From Diphasiastrum complanatum (lineage: Eukaryota; Streptophyta; Lycopodiopsida; Lycopodiales; Lycopodiaceae), in assembly GCA_029204225.1 (NCBI GenBank), contig CM055096.1, positions 68,953,741 through 69,017,740 on the forward strand: DNA of 64,000 bases, in the 5' to 3' direction. Within the stretch, counting starts at the first letter, position 1. Every line of letters begins with the position of its first letter. Positions 1 through 10,380 of this stretch are shown here, in pieces. The notes below the pieces were generated by a model. That model ran no database searches and was not told the DNA's origin. It was given only the letters and a program-made list of their open reading frames with translations. A program made the position numbers and the translations under genes.

Positions 1-83
1 TGTGAAACTCCAGAACCAAAACTATTTACAATTTTAGCCAATTTAGGCCTCAAACTAGCTAGGAAATGTTGACAATTTTCACA
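1..83 (-). repeat. 3' LTR of copia A (partial)
   Basis: Identical to the end of the LTR at 5205-5859. It ends in TTTTCACA next to a polypurine tract (minus-strand GAAGAGGGAG, 84-93). The window edge falls inside the LTR's G-box palindrome. Confidence 0.95.
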
Positions 84-3000
84 CTCCCTCTTCAACATTG
101 GATGCTAGTTTCAACATAGTCTTTGAGCACATTCCAAGATTAGATCTATGCATTAAATATAGGTCCTTTCCCAATGGTTTGGTGAAGATATCAGCCACAC
201 ACTCCTTTGAAGAGACATGTTGAAGCTCCACCTCTTTGGCAATGACTTGATCTCTCACAAAATGGTGAGCAATCTCAATGTGCTTGCTCCTTGCATGAAA
301 AACAGGATTGCTTGCCAAGCTTTGGGCTGAAAGGTTATCACAAAGTATGATTGGAGTCTTCTCTGGTTCCAGCAAGTGAAGATCCAATAACATCCTCTTG
401 ATCCAAAGAATCTCCTTGGTGCATGTTGTTAATGCCTTGTACTCGGCTTCGGTGGAAGATAGAGAGATAGTTGGTTGCTTCTTTGATAGCCATGAGACCA
501 CTCCATCTCCAAGATAGATTGCAAAGGCACTTGTTGACTTCCTATCCATTTGATCACCTGCAAAATCTGAATCTGAAAATCCACAAAGGTTAGGTGTAGT
601 ACCTCCATACAAGATGCCAAAATCTCTAGATCCCGAGATGTATCTAAGTACTCTCTTTCCTAGCTTCCAATGAGCCTCACTAGGATCTTGCATAAATTGA
701 CTTAGTTTACCAACCACAAAGCTTAGATCAGGTCTTGTGATGGTTAACCATATAAGAGATCCTATTAGCTTTCTATAGAGAGTAATGTCCTTGAAGGATC
801 TTTCATTACTTCTTGTAGTTAGCTTTACATTTGATTCCATAGGAGTAGAAACAACTTTACAATCTTCCATATGAAACCTTTTTAGAATAGAGTTAACATA
901 CTTTTCTTGACATATGAATGTAGATTTAGAAGTTCTAATAATCTCTATTCCTAAGATATAATGAAGTTTACCAAGATCTTGAATTTCAAACTCTCTTTTG
1001 AGTGCCATCTTGATTTCATCTATATCTAGATTGTTACCACCACTTAAGATAATGTCATCAACATAGATCAAAAGTAAAGTGATATCATTTTCATTCAATC
1101 TAAAGTAGAGAGAATGATCATACTCACTCATAACAAAGTTTTGAGAAAGTAAGAAGGAATTGAGCTTAGCATACCAACTCCTTGGTGCTTGCTTTAGCCC
1201 ATACAAACTCTTTTGGAGATAGCACACATGATTAGGCTCATCATGTGAAACATAGCCCTCGGGTTGCTCCATGTAAATATCTTCTTCAAGATCACCATTC
1301 AAGAAGGCATTAGTAACATCCATTTGCCACATATCCCAATCATAAAGAGTTGCAAGAGAGATTAGGATTCGAATAGTTACCATCTTTGCCACGGGTGCAA
1401 AGGTCTCATCATAGTCAATACCATATTCTTGAGCATACCCCTTTGCCACCAACCTTGCCTTGTACTTGTTGATTGATCCATCTTGATTTGTCTTGATCTT
1501 GAAGATCCACTTACAACCAATTGCCTTCTTGTCCTTTGGAAGCTTTACCAACCTCCATGTGTTGCTTTTGATGAGTGCTTGATGCTCATGATCCATGGCT
1601 TGGATCCATTCCTTCTTTTGAATTGCTTCACCTACACAAGTTGGTTCATCAAAAGAGGTAAGAAAAGCAAAGTTAGAGTTGTCCACCACTTGCTTTCCTT
1701 TTTCATCATAGGTTAGCCTTGATGGCTTAGCCCTTTGCCTTTGAGTCTTCCTTGAAGTTTGCTTTGGAGTGGCATCTCCATCTTCATCCAAGACATCTTG
1801 CACATCATGATGATTAGTAGGCACATCAACATCAACATCAACAACATTGGAAACATTCTCTTCATGAAAGATGACATCCCTACTTATGACAACTTTCTTT
1901 GTAGAAGGAATGTACACTTTGTAAGCCTTGCTTACTTCACTATAGCCAACAAACACACCCTTCTTTGATGAAGGATCTTCTTTAGTTCTATCATCAAGTG
2001 TGATATTGACAAAACATGTACATCCAAAGATCCTACAATGCTTGACACTCGGCCTTCTACCATAAAGAACCTCATGAGGAGTTTTACCATCCAAGGAAGC
2101 ACTTGTCCATCTATTACATAGATAGTTAGCACATGCTAAAGCTTCCCCCCAAAAAGACTTAGCAAGATTAGCATGTAGTCTCATTGCCTTGGCACATTCA
2201 CAAAGGGTTCTATTCTTCCTCTCGGCCACTCCATTCTGTTGTGGAGTCCTAGGACTAGACATCTCCCTCTTAATCCCATGTGCTATACAAAAGTCTTTGA
2301 ACCTATTTGAGGTGTATTCCCCTCCATTATCAGATCTTAAGCATTTGATCTTTGTATTGAATTGGTTTTCCATTTCATTCTTGAACTTGACAAATGCAGC
2401 AAACACTTCATCCTTACTTTTAAGAAGATAGATCCAAGTATACCTACTAAAGTCATCAATGAAAGTTGCATACATCTTTGCCCCACCATTGCTAGTTGTA
2501 CTAGAAGAATGAATATCAGAATGCACAAGTTGAAAAGCTTCTTTAGATCTAGAAGTAGATCTAGAATAAGCAAGTCTATGAGATTTGGACAAGGCACAAT
2601 GTTCACAAACACTATTGTTTGCAACAAGACTTTTAGGGAGACCAAGAACAAGCTCTTTCTTTGCCATTACCTCCAAAGATTTGAAGTTGGGATGGCCCAA
2701 CCTCTTGTGCCAAACTTCTTGGTTTGTCAATTGCTCCCTAGCCATACATCCTTCATGATTAGAGATCACACATGCATCAAGCTTGAAAAGTTTACCATGC
2801 CTCCTACCTTGAGCAATCAAGGATCCACATTTACTTATCAAACATGCATCTCCAATGAACTCCACATCAAGTCCTTTGTCAATCATTTGACTTACACTAA
2901 GCAAATTCTTAGTGATTGAAGGAATGTACAAAACATTTTCAAGATTTGCTTTCCTATTTGTTGAAAGGGAAATAGGAATAGTGCCTATGCCTTTGATGTC

Positions 3001-4032
3001 ACATTGACCATCATTTGCAGTGTAGATGATGTTACCTTCTCCCTCATAAGACAATAAGGATGTAAAGTATTCCTTATGTCTTGTCATGTGAGATGAGGCT
3101 CCACTATCAATCCACCAAGGATCATTATCATCTATGTTGGCTAACAAACTTGAAGTCATAACAAGTGATTCACATGTGTTATGTTCTTCCTCATCTATTG
3201 TAAGATTTCCTTGCCTCTCCCCTTGCTCTCTTTTCTTCTTATAACATTCATTTGCAAAATGACCTTTTATCCCACAATAAAAGCACTTGAACTTTGACTT
3301 ATTGTTCTTAGTAGAAGAGGAAGAGGAAGAGTGATCATCATGATCAAAGTTACCACCTTTGGACCATTTCCCTTTGCCTTTACCTTTGCCCTTGAATTTG
3401 CCTTTTGTGAAGAAAGCCTCTTCACCTCCACCTTGCAAGGATGCACCATCAAGCTTTGATTGCAACCTATGTTCTTCAGCCAATAAGATTTCTTGCAAGT
3501 CAACCACACTTGGCAAGACTCTTTGAATGGCAAAACTTTGCACAAGGTTAGCATGTTCATTTAGCAAACCATTCAACATAACTTGGACTATTTCACCATC
3601 TTTTATGTTCTCATCAATGCATGCTAAATCATCACTTAGGGACTTAACTCTCAAGATAAATGCATGAGCACTTTCACCCTCTCTTTGCCTACTAGAAAAT
3701 ATTTGTCTCCTTAGGGTCAATACCCTAGATGTGGACTTTGATTCAAAGAGCTTCTTTAAGGCATTCCATGCCTCACTTGCACTTTGACACTTTCCAACTT
3801 CCTTGAGAAGTTCATTTGTAACATTCATTTTAATGATATGAAGAGCCCTTTTGGCCTTCTTATCAAACCTTTGTTGCTCTTGAAGTGTGAGAGGTCTCTC
3901 TTCAATTTCTGCAACTATGTCCATGAGTTCATTCAACTCAAGTAAGGACTCCATCCTCACTTTCCAAGTAGAGTAGTTTGATGAACTCAACCTTTCACTA
4001 GACTCTAGCATGATCCCACCATTGGAAGCCAT
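79..4032 (-). CDS. Copia Gag-Pol polyprotein (element A), intact
   Basis: Single 1317-aa polyprotein, the usual length for plant copia elements. Order: Gag capsid region (about 15-200, starting SSNYSTWKVRMESLL), lysine/glycine-rich stretch (210-225), CCHC zinc knuckle (C250-C263), aspartic protease (D309 in WWIDSGASS), integrase with HHCC domain and catalytic triad D506, D568, E604, reverse transcriptase with QMDVTNAFLNG and YVDD (990-993), and RNase H (DSDFAGD, SSTEAEY). No frameshift or stop is seen. The start is the ATG at 4032, which matches the Gag start of G and H. The last codons (EEGV) are encoded by the polypurine tract, and the stop codon lies in the first bases of the 3' LTR. It looks competent for autonomous transposition; activity is inference. 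Confidence 0.96.
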   Translation of the reverse strand: MASNGGIMLESSERLSSSNYSTWKVRMESLLELNELMDIVAEIEERPLTLQEQQRFDKKAKRALHIIKMNVTNELLKEVGKCQSASEAWNALKKLFESKSTSRVLTLRRQIFSSRQREGESAHAFILRVKSLSDDLACIDENIKDGEIVQVMLNGLLNEHANLVQSFAIQRVLPSVVDLQEILLAEEHRLQSKLDGASLQGGGEEAFFTKGKFKGKGKGKGKWSKGGNFDHDDHSSSSSSTKNNKSKFKCFYCGIKGHFANECYKKKREQGERQGNLTIDEEEHNTCESLVMTSSLLANIDDNDPWWIDSGASSHMTRHKEYFTSLLSYEGEGNIIYTANDGQCDIKGIGTIPISLSTNRKANLENVLYIPSITKNLLSVSQMIDKGLDVEFIGDACLISKCGSLIAQGRRHGKLFKLDACVISNHEGCMAREQLTNQEVWHKRLGHPNFKSLEVMAKKELVLGLPKSLVANNSVCEHCALSKSHRLAYSRSTSRSKEAFQLVHSDIHSSSTTSNGGAKMYATFIDDFSRYTWIYLLKSKDEVFAAFVKFKNEMENQFNTKIKCLRSDNGGEYTSNRFKDFCIAHGIKREMSSPRTPQQNGVAERKNRTLCECAKAMRLHANLAKSFWGEALACANYLCNRWTSASLDGKTPHEVLYGRRPSVKHCRIFGCTCFVNITLDDRTKEDPSSKKGVFVGYSEVSKAYKVYIPSTKKVVISRDVIFHEENVSNVVDVDVDVPTNHHDVQDVLDEDGDATPKQTSRKTQRQRAKPSRLTYDEKGKQVVDNSNFAFLTSFDEPTCVGEAIQKKEWIQAMDHEHQALIKSNTWRLVKLPKDKKAIGCKWIFKIKTNQDGSINKYKARLVAKGYAQEYGIDYDETFAPVAKMVTIRILISLATLYDWDMWQMDVTNAFLNGDLEEDIYMEQPEGYVSHDEPNHVCYLQKSLYGLKQAPRSWYAKLNSFLLSQNFVMSEYDHSLYFRLNENDITLLLIYVDDIILSGGNNLDIDEIKMALKREFEIQDLGKLHYILGIEIIRTSKSTFICQEKYVNSILKRFHMEDCKVVSTPMESNVKLTTRSNERSFKDITLYRKLIGSLIWLTITRPDLSFVVGKLSQFMQDPSEAHWKLGKRVLRYISGSRDFGILYGGTTPNLCGFSDSDFAGDQMDRKSTSAFAIYLGDGVVSWLSKKQPTISLSSTEAEYKALTTCTKEILWIKRMLLDLHLLEPEKTPIILCDNLSAQSLASNPVFHARSKHIEIAHHFVRDQVIAKEVELQHVSSKECVADIFTKPLGKDLYLMHRSNLGMCSKTMLKLASNVEEGV

Positions 4033-5192
4033 GATTCTAATGTTTCTTCAACTTTTAGGTTCTGTCCTAAAGCACTTAGCACTCACTTTTCTCTCAACAA
4101 ATGATAGATAAAGAGATCTATGAAGATTTAGGACCCTAAAACACTTCTATCTTGAACCTAGATGGTTTCCAAGCATAGAAAGGAAGATTGAAACACATGC
4201 AACACTTTGCACACACTAAGAATGGATTACAAAATCAAACCAACCTGAACACACTCTTGCTTAAGCTCTCAAACTTTCCAGCAAGTGACCAAATCAAGTT
4301 ATGGTGTGAAGAGTTACTTGCATTCTTAGAAAATACCCAAAACTAGGATGCCAAGATTACCTAGTAATGAACAAACTTGATCAACATATGATCAACACAC
4401 TAAGATATTGATTCAACCTGTAAAACCACATGTAAACCACACTTTTAAAAGTTTATAAACTCCAGCAAGTGATAAATACAAGATTTAGAGGTGAATGAAT
4501 GAGCACACTTAGTGAATCACAAGACTAGCTTCACTATCTTGTCAAATCTTGGTGTTTAGATGTAGATCTAAGATCACTTCACATGAGAATGTTCCTCAAC
4601 CTGTTAAGAACCTGAAAACACACTTGCATAATGGTTAACACCTTCCAGCAAATGCTCCAATCAAATTACATAAGGAGAGTTACTTACATGCTCAACAAAG
4701 TACACCAAAATTTATGCCAAAATTGATGACAATCTTTACAATATGCTCTTCACAATGGAGCTTACAATATGTTCACCCAAAAAAGGGGATCTTTCATCCA
4801 AATGGGAGCTTTGCTCAGCCTTTAGGAGAATTACAACTCACTCAAAAGAGCATTTGTCATCCACTTAAGGAGAAGTTTCATCCACTTAAGGAGAGTGTTC
4901 ATCCAACAATGGAGATTGTCAACAATAGGATTGAAAAGAACATTGTTAGTATTGAATATGCACAAGCCTCACAATCACAAATGATTAGGTGTTATGATCT
5001 GATCCAAAATAGTTTCTTTTCAGCCTCTGATCTTCAATAGACCTGAAATATGCTTTTGATCCACAAGTTCAACTCACAAAACAAAGGTTAGTAAGATTTG
5101 ATCAACAAAGCAATGCAAAATCATGCTAGAACTTGATCAAACATCCAAATATCACCAAAAATGGAATACTTACTGTAAATAGAAGCCAACCA
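4033..5192 (-). other. Untranslated leader of copia A with degenerate repeats
   Basis: About 1.16 kb between the primer-binding site and Gag. On the + strand three degenerate units start with CAACCTG near 4243, 4414 and 4596, and each runs on to a TCCAGCAA(G/A)TG segment, a period of about 175-180 bp. A second, shorter repeat (CATCCACTTAAGGAG and variants) occupies about 4767-4916. An open frame at 4714-5040 on the + strand is judged spurious. Confidence 0.7.
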
Positions 5193-5204
5193 GCTCTGAT
5201 ACCA
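5193..5204 (-). promoter_or_regulatory. tRNA-iMet primer-binding site of copia A
   Basis: Minus-strand TGGTATCAGAGC, complementary to the 3' end of initiator methionine tRNA. It directly abuts the LTR at 5205 and so fixes the LTR border. Confidence 0.95.
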
Positions 5205-5859
5205 TGTGAAAAATACAGATCCTAAGTGGATCTAAACTCCAAGATCATTGGCTTGAATGCTTGCACTCCAAACTACATAAGCTAGGAATTGGCAACACAT
5301 TCTATGCTACCTAGAATGCAAAGAACTTGATCAAAAAGCATTTATCACAAATGGAAACTTCCATAAACATCAAGTGCGGCCCAAAATAGCATTATACAGT
5401 CCATAATACATCAGCCTACCACTTTTGGAAAGCACCTAAGATCATACACAATAGCTTGAAGACAATACACACAACAATGCTCTCAATGGAGGAAGAAACA
5501 ATGACAATGATCTATTGATCTCAATGAAGCATACAAAAGGTTTCTCCAACCTGTTCTCCACGACTTCCCTACTATTTATGGATGAGGAAGATGACTCTCT
5601 CTCCTCTCTCTAGAAGGTACTTGACCCTAGATATTCCCTATATAGGAAAAATAGCTAAAAATGGCTTATATGACCAAAATACATCAAAATGGTCTCATTT
5701 TGAAGGGTATGAAGTTTGACACTTCATCATACTGAAAAAATACAGTAAATAAAAACATTGTGGCCTGGTTCACACGTGTGAAACTCCAGAACCAAAACTA
5801 TTTACAATTTTAGCCAATTTAGGCCTCAAACTAGCTAGGAAATGTTGACAATTTTCACA
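5205..5859 (-). repeat. 5' LTR of copia A
   Basis: 655 bp, bounded by the perfect 8-bp inverted termini TGTGAAAA and TTTTCACA. It contains the 14-bp palindrome TTCACACGTGTGAA (5769-5782), which has a G-box core and lies about 80 bp inside the U3 end. TATA-like candidates on the minus strand are near 5637-5645 and 5571-5580. The promoter assignment is inference. Confidence 0.95.
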
Positions 5860-6310
5860 GTGCCTTATGGAGTTTACACACATGATTGTGTTTACCCTCG
5901 ATAATATAACCTTTGAGCTGCACCATGTAAATGTCTTCTTTGATAACTCCATTGAGATATGATGTTTGTACATCCATTTGATGTATTTCCAATCTGTTGT
6001 AGCAGCAAATGATAGCAAAAGTTGAATAGAAGAATGCTTGACTACTGGACTGAAGGTCTTGGCATAATCGACGTTGTATACCTGAGAAAATCCTCTGGCG
6101 ACAAGTCGTGCCTTTCTCATGTTGATGCTTCCATCTGCATTGTACTTGACTTTGAAAATCCATTTGTAATCAACTACATTTCTGCTAGCAGGTAATTCGA
6201 CAATTGTCCATGTCTGGTTCTTGATAAGAGATGAATACTCTTTATCCATAGCTTCTTTCCAGAGATCTAAATTAGGCTGACAGATGTCAATTCCTAAACA
6301 AGATAGGCTA
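5860..6310 (-). pseudogene. Copia reverse transcriptase fragment interrupted by element A
   Basis: Minus-strand reading gives the start of a copia RT: LWKEAMDKEYSSL, NQTW, YKWIFKVK, KARLVARGFSQ. A frameshift near 6000 leads into HQMDVQTSYLNG and CKLHKAL. It breaks off at 5860, where the LTR of A begins, just before the expected YGLKQ motif. The continuation should lie left of the window. The family differs from A and is closer to the B/D type. Confidence 0.9.
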
Positions 6311-6339
6311 CAGACATGTCGATATACCTCTCAGGTGGT

Positions 6340-6600
6340 CTTTATAGGCAAGTAAAGTGGTGTCGCGAGTAATGTGGTGCCGATAAGCAATCAATAGGGC
6401 GACTAATAAAACAGAGGCACGAGTAAACACAAGGGGGTGAGTAAATATATGAGCGCAAGTAATGGTCTCAGAGGGCGAGTAAAGAGCTGAGCGCGAGTAA
6501 TGAACTGTAGGCGAGTAATAGCGCGAGTAATGAATGTGAGTAATCAAGTGAAAATGAGATAACTCGCCCTCATATATATAGAAAAATTATAACTCGCCTA
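6340..6600. repeat. Degenerate GCGAGTAA-rich short repeat
   Basis: The + strand has about a dozen occurrences of (G)CGAGTAA or close variants spaced roughly 10-25 bp, for example at the GCGCGAGTAATG segments near 6490 and 6520. Two inverted ACTCGCC copies follow at about 6560 and 6593. No coding signal is seen. Similar GCTCGC/GCTCAC words recur near 13350-13395 and 43310-43440. Confidence 0.55.
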
Positions 6601-6734
6601 CTGGTTTGGATAGTGGCCCAATCAATGTCAAATCACCAATGCTTGCACTGTGCACAATCCGTTTCCCGATTGACTGCTAGATTTATGAGATTTCCTAATC
6701 AGAACATCCTGTTGTTTATTAAAAATAGCAATTT

Positions 6735-7260
6735 TCATAAAAAAATGAGCTTAACTTGCGTTTCGTCTGAAATTTTCCTAGACAGGTTTGATCGTATGTT
6801 GAAGTGCAACAGAGTTGACAATTCATCTTGAGCTGAAGAAGATGACGTGGATGGTGGTTCTGGCACATCTCTAAGTTCGACATCGACGGAGTAGTAGCGA
6901 CGCAACCTGCTGCCATTAATGGGTGCATCTAGCAAATTGCCTTGCAGGTCAGCGAGTATCATTGCGCCATTAGGTCGGATCTCTACTACTCTATACGGTC
7001 CCTCTCCCTGAAACTTAAGCTTGTCTTTGTGAGCCTTGGCGTTGTATAACAATGCCAATTCTCCCTTGATGAGATCCTTGGTTTTGATATTGCGATCATG
7101 CCAGGCCTTCCGTCGCTATTTTTCCACAACTAGGACGTGAAGCGCTAGGAAGCGTGTTTCATGAAGTTGAAAAAGGTTTTCCAATCTCCTCTTGGTTGAT
7201 TCCTCTGTACTAAGCCGTTCAGCGATGGCAACTCTCAGACTTGGAACAAAAAGCATACGA
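6735..7260 (-). pseudogene. Ty3/gypsy integrase C-terminal fragment
   Basis: On the minus strand a frame of 107 aa (6735-7058) contains LLYNAKAHKDKLKFQGEGPY and a GAMILADLQG...NGSRLRRYY tail. This matches the C-terminal end of Ty3/gypsy integrases (GPY..V box, then L.DL.G......NG..L..YY). The frame extends upstream to about 7260 (AERLSTEESTKRRLENLF) across one in-frame stop near 7120. It is a truncated relic with no LTR or RT beside it. Confidence 0.8.
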
Positions 7261-7965
7261 CCATACTATTGGAAAGACCATTTGTTGTATCAAATATGTA
7301 AATGATATTTCAACAATTTAATTGACCATATATTAGTGCCTCAAGATAGTAACATATCACCAAAATATCGTCAAGAGTTTGCAAGCTTATGTTTTCAACA
7401 AATGCTCTTGTTCTTTTTGAAACAGAAACTACCTCAAAACAAAACAAATGAGCATCTCCCAACCTTGATTTTTTCAGCCTTTTAATCGATAAAGCTTGAG
7501 CTCATGTTTTTAGAAATGTCATACATATACATATATAGGTTTGTGTTACTTGGGATGGCTCAAAAGCATTTTGCTCATTGTATGGTCATAGTCGATATTT
7601 TATGTTTGAGTAACACCAATGACTAGTTGACAATATCCCTTATACTTCATTAAAGCAAGTTAAAGTTAAAAAATCCAAAAGTTATTAAAAGAAAGTGAGC
7701 TTGGTAAGGTAGGACTCTAACATCCTTGCTAAGCATTATCAAATAGGATTTTTCATGATCATCCTTATTAGAAGTAACTATGCCATAAAAGCATCCACCA
7801 ATAGTTGCATATCACAAAAGGAGTTATTGCTCCCACAATTCTAAAGAACCAATATATCTCATATATGAGGAAAAGGTACTCATCACTCTTGACCATAAAG
7901 ACTAAATAAATACCCTTACAATGTTAGAACTTTATCTATGTGCATTAGCGTGCATTAGCATAACA
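7261..7965. other. AT-rich non-coding stretch
   Basis: No coding or repeat structure recognised. The last five bases (TAACA, 7961-7965) are the left target-site duplication of copia B. Confidence 0.6.
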
Positions 7966-8834
7966 TGATGGGGCAAGGGAGATAGAAGAACGTGAACAGA
8001 GAAGAGAGCAGGAATATTGTGGAACAGCTCTCTCGTTCTAATTAGCTGCTAAATGCAAAAACAGTCTAATAGACAGCTTATGCTAGACTTTATCCGTGTA
8101 TTAATTACATTGAATGCTTGTCACCTAATTAGGAAAGCCGTTGTACTTGGAAGCATATGGCTTTTGTGACAACTATACATAGTATATACGGTCAATAATT
8201 TAGCATCGTTGACGCGGACGAGGATGTCGCTGGAATGTTCCTCGTTTTGTTTAGACGACCTTCGGGATTTTTCTCTCTCTTTGCATTTTTTGCAAGAAGC
8301 CGAAGGTGCCCCTAAAAAGATGGCGATGTCTTTAAAATAGCTTAACGCATGAACATAGATGACCTTCAAAAAAAATTTCTCTCTTTGCATTTTTCGCAAA
8401 GAGCCAAAGGTGTGTTAAAAACAGTTAAGCTTTTGAACTATGAAAGTGTCACATTTTGGGGAAATGCGAAAAAGCCGAAGCTATTGAAAACATAGGTATT
8501 TCTGCAGCATTGTTCTAAATGCAAGTTTTGTGGAAGTCTTTGAAGATGGCCAAGTCTTCAATGACTTCAAGTAATTAAACTTGACATCTGAACTTTGAAA
8601 CTATGACAAGATTGGTTATCCTTTCTTGGAGATCAGCTGGAAGCCCGTTGTAGACGTTCTTCAAATAAATTGGTTGTCTAAGTCTGTGATTCCTGCAGGT
8701 ATCAGATGAGCAGACGTAGAACCAAAGTTGGTTTCACCTGACCCTAGATCAATGATCAATAAACATGCAGGAAGAATCATAGCATAGAAATTAGTCATTC
8801 ACCAAGGAGAAAACTGTGGGCTTAATTTCCAACA
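7966..8834 (-). repeat. 3' LTR of copia B (internally deleted)
   Basis: 869 bp, TGATGGGG...TTTCCAACA. Compared with the right LTR it lacks about 470 bp (equivalent of roughly 22165-22635), including the stretch with the TATAAATAG box. The rest aligns closely, with small differences. Confidence 0.92.
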
Positions 8835-8847
8835 GTCCCCCTTAAGG

Positions 8848-10380
8848 TCACGATTGGTGCTTTAGTATCTTTGTCAAGTTCAACTTGTTGAAGAATTTTT
8901 GGTGCTTGATCCTGGGAAGCGCTTTGGTGAAGATGTCTGCGACCATTTCTGTTGTGGATCAGTATTGAAGGATCACTTGCTCTGAGAAAACTTTCTCCCA
9001 AATGAAATGATACTAGATTTCTATGTGCTTGGATTTGCCATAAAATCTGGGATGCAGTGACAGTGAAATACAGCTCAAGTTGTCACATAGAATAGTGGTA
9101 GCATTAAACTGAGTGTGATGTAAGTCGTGAAGTAATAACCTGATCCATATAGCCTCTTTTGAAATTTGACATGCTGCGATGTACTCTGCCTCTGTCAAAG
9201 AAAGTGCAACTGATTTCTGCTTCCTTGAGTTCCACGAAATCGATCCCCCTTCCAGATAGAAACAGAACCCGGAAGTAGATATTCTGGTAGAGACTGTTCC
9301 TCCTTAATCTGAGTGGGAGTAGCCTCGCAGGACGAGTGAGTCGATAACATTTCCATCATTACATAAAATATGGTCTAAACTTCCTTGAATGTATCTCATC
9401 ACTCTCTTTAATGCTTTCCAATGAGAGATCGTAAGATTAGACATGAATTGACTTAACATGCTAATAGTATATGCTAAATCTGGTCTAGTACACATCATTG
9501 CATACATTAGAGATCCGATTAGTGAATGATAAGGGTACTTCGCTAAGTCGAGTACTTCATTATCAGTCCTAGCACAAGAAGGTTTAGTCAATACTATACT
9601 TGGATCCATTGGGGTATCAATTGGTTTGCAATCAGACATATGAAACTTTTCTAAAATGCCTTTTAGATATGCTTGCTGGCTAAGATAGATCTTCTTCTGA
9701 AGTCTATCTCTAGTAATGTGAATTTCTAGCAAAGAATGAACAGCTTCTAAATCAGTCATGTCAAATTCCTTTGACAGACCACTCTTATTAGTTTGCAGAA
9801 GAGAAGTGTCATTAGACAAAATAAATGCATCATCTACGTAAAGAGCTATGTGAACTGAATTGGTGCCTATATGCTTTGAATAAACATTACAGTCAGTTGA
9901 ATTGTTTGCAAATCCTAATTGAATGAGATAAGAGTTGATTCTATCGAACCATGCTCTTGCGGCCTGTTTCAGACCGTAGATTGCTTTGTGCAGCTTACAC
10001 ACTTTGTGCTCTTGGCCTTTGACTTCGAATCCTTCCGGTTGGAAGGTATACAGCTCCTCTTCGACATTGCCATTAAGAAATGTTGTCTTGACATCCATTT
10101 GGTGCATTTTGAGGTCTTCCACAGTTGCTAACGCAATCAGAGTCCTGATTGACTGCATCTTGACGACATGACTGAAAATTTCTTGATAATCCACTCTTTG
10201 GACTTGAGTGAATCCTTTAGCTACCAGCCGTGCTTTCCATTTTGCAATGGAACCATCAGAGTTGATCTTCTTCTTGAAGATTCACTTGTTGTCAATAACT
10301 CTCTTGTGAGTGGGGAAGTCGTCCAGGTCTGATTCATCAAAAGTGAAGACGAAGTTATCCTTCTATAGATATGAGAGGAG
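8848..10380 (-). pseudogene. Copia B reverse transcriptase and RNase H, decayed
   Basis: Minus-strand RT runs from a frameshifted NQTW region (about 10340) through IFKKKINSDGS and KARLVAKGFTQ to the long open stretch 9304-10194. That stretch has HQMDVKTTFLNG, KLHKAIYGLKQAARAW, LYVDDAFILS and YHSLIGSLMYA. RNase H continues at 9013-9198 with LTEAEYIAA and CDNLSCISLS, then a degraded tail (VADIFTKAL) up to the polypurine tract near 8847. Stops and frameshifts disable it. The upstream part (Gag to integrase) is at 19485-21970. Confidence 0.9.

Larger units (their letters stand above)
1..5859 (-). mobile_element. Ty1/copia retrotransposon A, near full length
   Basis: A copia element read on the minus strand. 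Its 3' LTR is cut by the window start (only 83 bp are present), followed by a polypurine tract, one Gag-Pol ORF, a leader, a tRNA-iMet primer-binding site and a complete 5' LTR. The 83 visible bases of the 3' LTR equal 5777-5859 base for base, so the copy looks young. It sits inside the reverse transcriptase of an older copia element whose coding sequence stops exactly at 5860. The expected 5-bp target duplication partner lies outside the window, so it cannot be confirmed here. Confidence 0.95.

Noticed and set aside
4714-5040. 108-codon open frame on the + strand in the leader of copia A
   Set aside because: Lies antisense in the untranslated leader, is made of short repeats (HPLKE units), and resembles no known protein.
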